Shown here one piece after another: positions 63,042 to 64,000 of a DNA stretch of 64,000 bases; positions within the stretch are counted from its first letter, which is position 1; every line of letters begins with the position of its first letter. A program made the translations under genes and the position numbers. The notes below the pieces were generated by a model. It was not told where the DNA came from and searched no databases. It saw only the letters and a list, made by a program, of their open reading frames with translations. This stretch comes from Jiella pelagia (GTDB taxonomy: Bacteria; Pseudomonadota; Alphaproteobacteria; Rhizobiales; Rhizobiaceae): NCBI RefSeq assembly GCF_026898155.1, contig NZ_CP114029.1, positions 3,390,001 to 3,454,000 on the forward strand, read 5' to 3'.

Positions 63042-63785
63042 TCATCGCGGCGAGAGAGGCGATCGATTGTAGTTCTTGTAGATCAGATAGCGCGAGGGCT
63101 CGCGTCCGAGCGCGCCGAACCATTGCGGCACATGCGGGCCCATCCAGATCGCGTCGCCTTCGGTGACCGGCATCCAATCCTCGTCGAGGCGATAGATGCC
63201 GCCGCCGTCGAGGAAGAGCAGTCCGTGCTCCATGAAATGCACCTCGACATAGGCGAGAGAGGCGCCAGGATCGAATGTCATAACGTTGAATTCACAGTCG
63301 AATCCCGGATCGACCGGCAACATCTTCTGGACACGAAGCCGATCGTCGCCGCGCAGGGGGTGGCCCGCGATATCGCCAAGCCGGCCCGAGATCGGGCCAG
63401 GAACCTTGTCCTGCGGCACGAAGCGCCATTCGTAGAGCACCAGCCGCGCGTTCTTCGACAGGGCGATCTCGCGTTTATCGTCAGGGGGACAGAAGGCGAA
63501 ACCCTCTGCGCCGATCGGGACACCGTCGAGCGCGACGTCGCCTTCGAGACAGAACAGGAAACGGGCGATCCCGGCCATGGCGGGCGGCGCCTTCAGGCCG
63601 CCTCGCGCCTCGACGAGGGACATGGCGAATTTCGCGCCGAGGTCCGGCGAGATCAGGGTCACGAACTCGCAACCGCTCCAACCCGGTTGCGTGATCCGTT
63701 CATGGCTTTCCGGGGTCAAAAGCGCGTGGCGCGCCTTAACCACCGAGCGCGTGCCGCCGAATTCCGGCCGAAGTCGAGGGGGCAT
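63042..63785 (-). CDS. (S)-ureidoglycine aminohydrolase
   Basis: A 247-residue bicupin of the ureide pathway that releases ammonia from ureidoglycine to give ureidoglycolate. Two cupin halves are visible: FLFCLEGDVALDG with FCPPDDKREIALSKNA, and EVHFMEHGLLFLDGGGIYRLDEDW with EGDAIWMGPHVPQWFGALG. The metal site is in the second half (Glu, His, then Gln-Trp). ATG 63785 is 1 nt after the stop of the upstream M20 gene, so the two are cotranscribed. Convergent with lysR. Confidence 0.88.
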   Translation of the reverse strand: MPPRLRPEFGGTRSVVKARHALLTPESHERITQPGWSGCEFVTLISPDLGAKFAMSLVEARGGLKAPPAMAGIARFLFCLEGDVALDGVPIGAEGFAFCPPDDKREIALSKNARLVLYEWRFVPQDKVPGPISGRLGDIAGHPLRGDDRLRVQKMLPVDPGFDCEFNVMTFDPGASLAYVEVHFMEHGLLFLDGGGIYRLDEDWMPVTEGDAIWMGPHVPQWFGALGREPSRYLIYKNYNRSPLSPR

Positions 63786-63786
63786 G

Positions 63787-64000
63787 TCAGTCTCCGGACG
63801 GGCGCGTGCCCGCGAAATGATGGATCAGTTTCCGCAACAGCGCTTCGCGCCTCGCCAGCGGTTCGATCAGGATATGTTCGTTCGGCGAGTGCCAGTCATT
63901 GCCGATCGCACCCAACCCGTCGAGGGTGGGCACGCCGGCGGCCGAGGTGAAATTGCCGTCGCTGCCGCCGCCGGAGCTGGTCTCGGCCAGAGCGTAGCCG
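63787..64000 (-). CDS. M20-family amidohydrolase/peptidase, C-terminal part (truncated by the window edge)
   Basis: About 70 C-terminal residues are present: GGGSDGNFTSAAGVPTLDGLG and NDWHSPNEHIL are the closing signature of M20 peptidases (glutamate carboxypeptidase-like, metal His in HSPNEH). The N-terminal part and the start are beyond 64000. In a ureide context an allantoate amidohydrolase is expected, but the visible tail also resembles carboxypeptidase G2-like M20 enzymes. Ends with TGA at 63787. Confidence 0.8.
   Translation of the reverse strand, partial: GYALAETSSGGGSDGNFTSAAGVPTLDGLGAIGNDWHSPNEHILIEPLARREALLRKLIHHFAGTRPSGD

Overview
The window is a high-GC (roughly two-thirds G+C by eye) alphaproteobacterial chromosome segment. 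Gene content and order point to the Hyphomicrobiales (Rhizobiales): dnaX-ybaB-recR; ybgC-tolQRAB-pal-cpoB-tilS-ftsH-glmM; pmbA-cysQ/IMPase-DUF4170-DUF374 acyltransferase-waaA-lpxK with convergent DUF2093 and mutL; thiCOSGE behind a TPP riboswitch; an Omp25/31-type porin; and CtrA-like TTAA-N7-TTAA sites. An Aurantimonadaceae-like family is possible but I cannot show it. No tRNA, rRNA, CRISPR array or intact prophage is visible.

Layout. 0.2-2.1 kb: a B12-dependent radical SAM enzyme of the RiPP-maturation type, whose partners would lie left of the window. 2.3-5.3 kb: recR, ybaB, dnaX. 5.4-6.0 kb: a ParDE-type toxin-antitoxin pair. 6.0-10.3 kb: a hydroxycinnamate module (amidohydrolase, MarR regulator and crotonase on one strand; feruloyl-CoA synthase divergent) with inverted-repeat operators between. 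10.5-12.1 kb: amtB with a sigma-54 type promoter and a strong terminator. 12.2-17.2 kb: an MDR oxidoreductase, a DUF4396 membrane protein, rpsU, a cytochrome P450 and a thioesterase. 17.4-22.9 kb: gyrB, a Uma2 protein and an exported phytase-like protein. 23.0-35 kb: the Tol-Pal envelope-division operon, then tilS, ftsH and glmM. 35-46 kb: porin, CPA2 antiporter, PmbA and the lipid A/Kdo block, then mutL. 46-54 kb: a putative beta-barrel protein, a Tat-exported aldo/keto reductase with a DUF6064 membrane protein, a TPR-sulfotransferase, xylA and xylB. 54-60 kb: thiamine synthesis (thiC, O, S, G, E, D) with a palindromic repeat lodged across the thiE/thiD junction. 60-64 kb: an IS256-type transposase remnant, a GlcD-type FAD dehydrogenase, a divergent LysR regulator, and a ureide pair (ureidoglycine aminohydrolase and an M20 hydrolase cut by the right edge).

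The most striking global signal is a base-level one. Sixteen genes, including essential ones (gyrB, waaA, lpxK) and the normally conserved tolA, tolB, thiG and recR, carry an apparent +1 frameshift. All seventeen of these frameshift sites are at the same motif: a GAGCTC hexamer that reads GAGNCTC. Only one intact GAGCTC (62208-62213) was found in 64 kb. The simplest explanation is a systematic consensus error at a modified GAGCTC motif, which would imply a GAGCTC-specific DNA methyltransferase in this organism. I therefore annotate these genes as intact CDSs with a noted frameshift, giving coordinates that span both reading frames.
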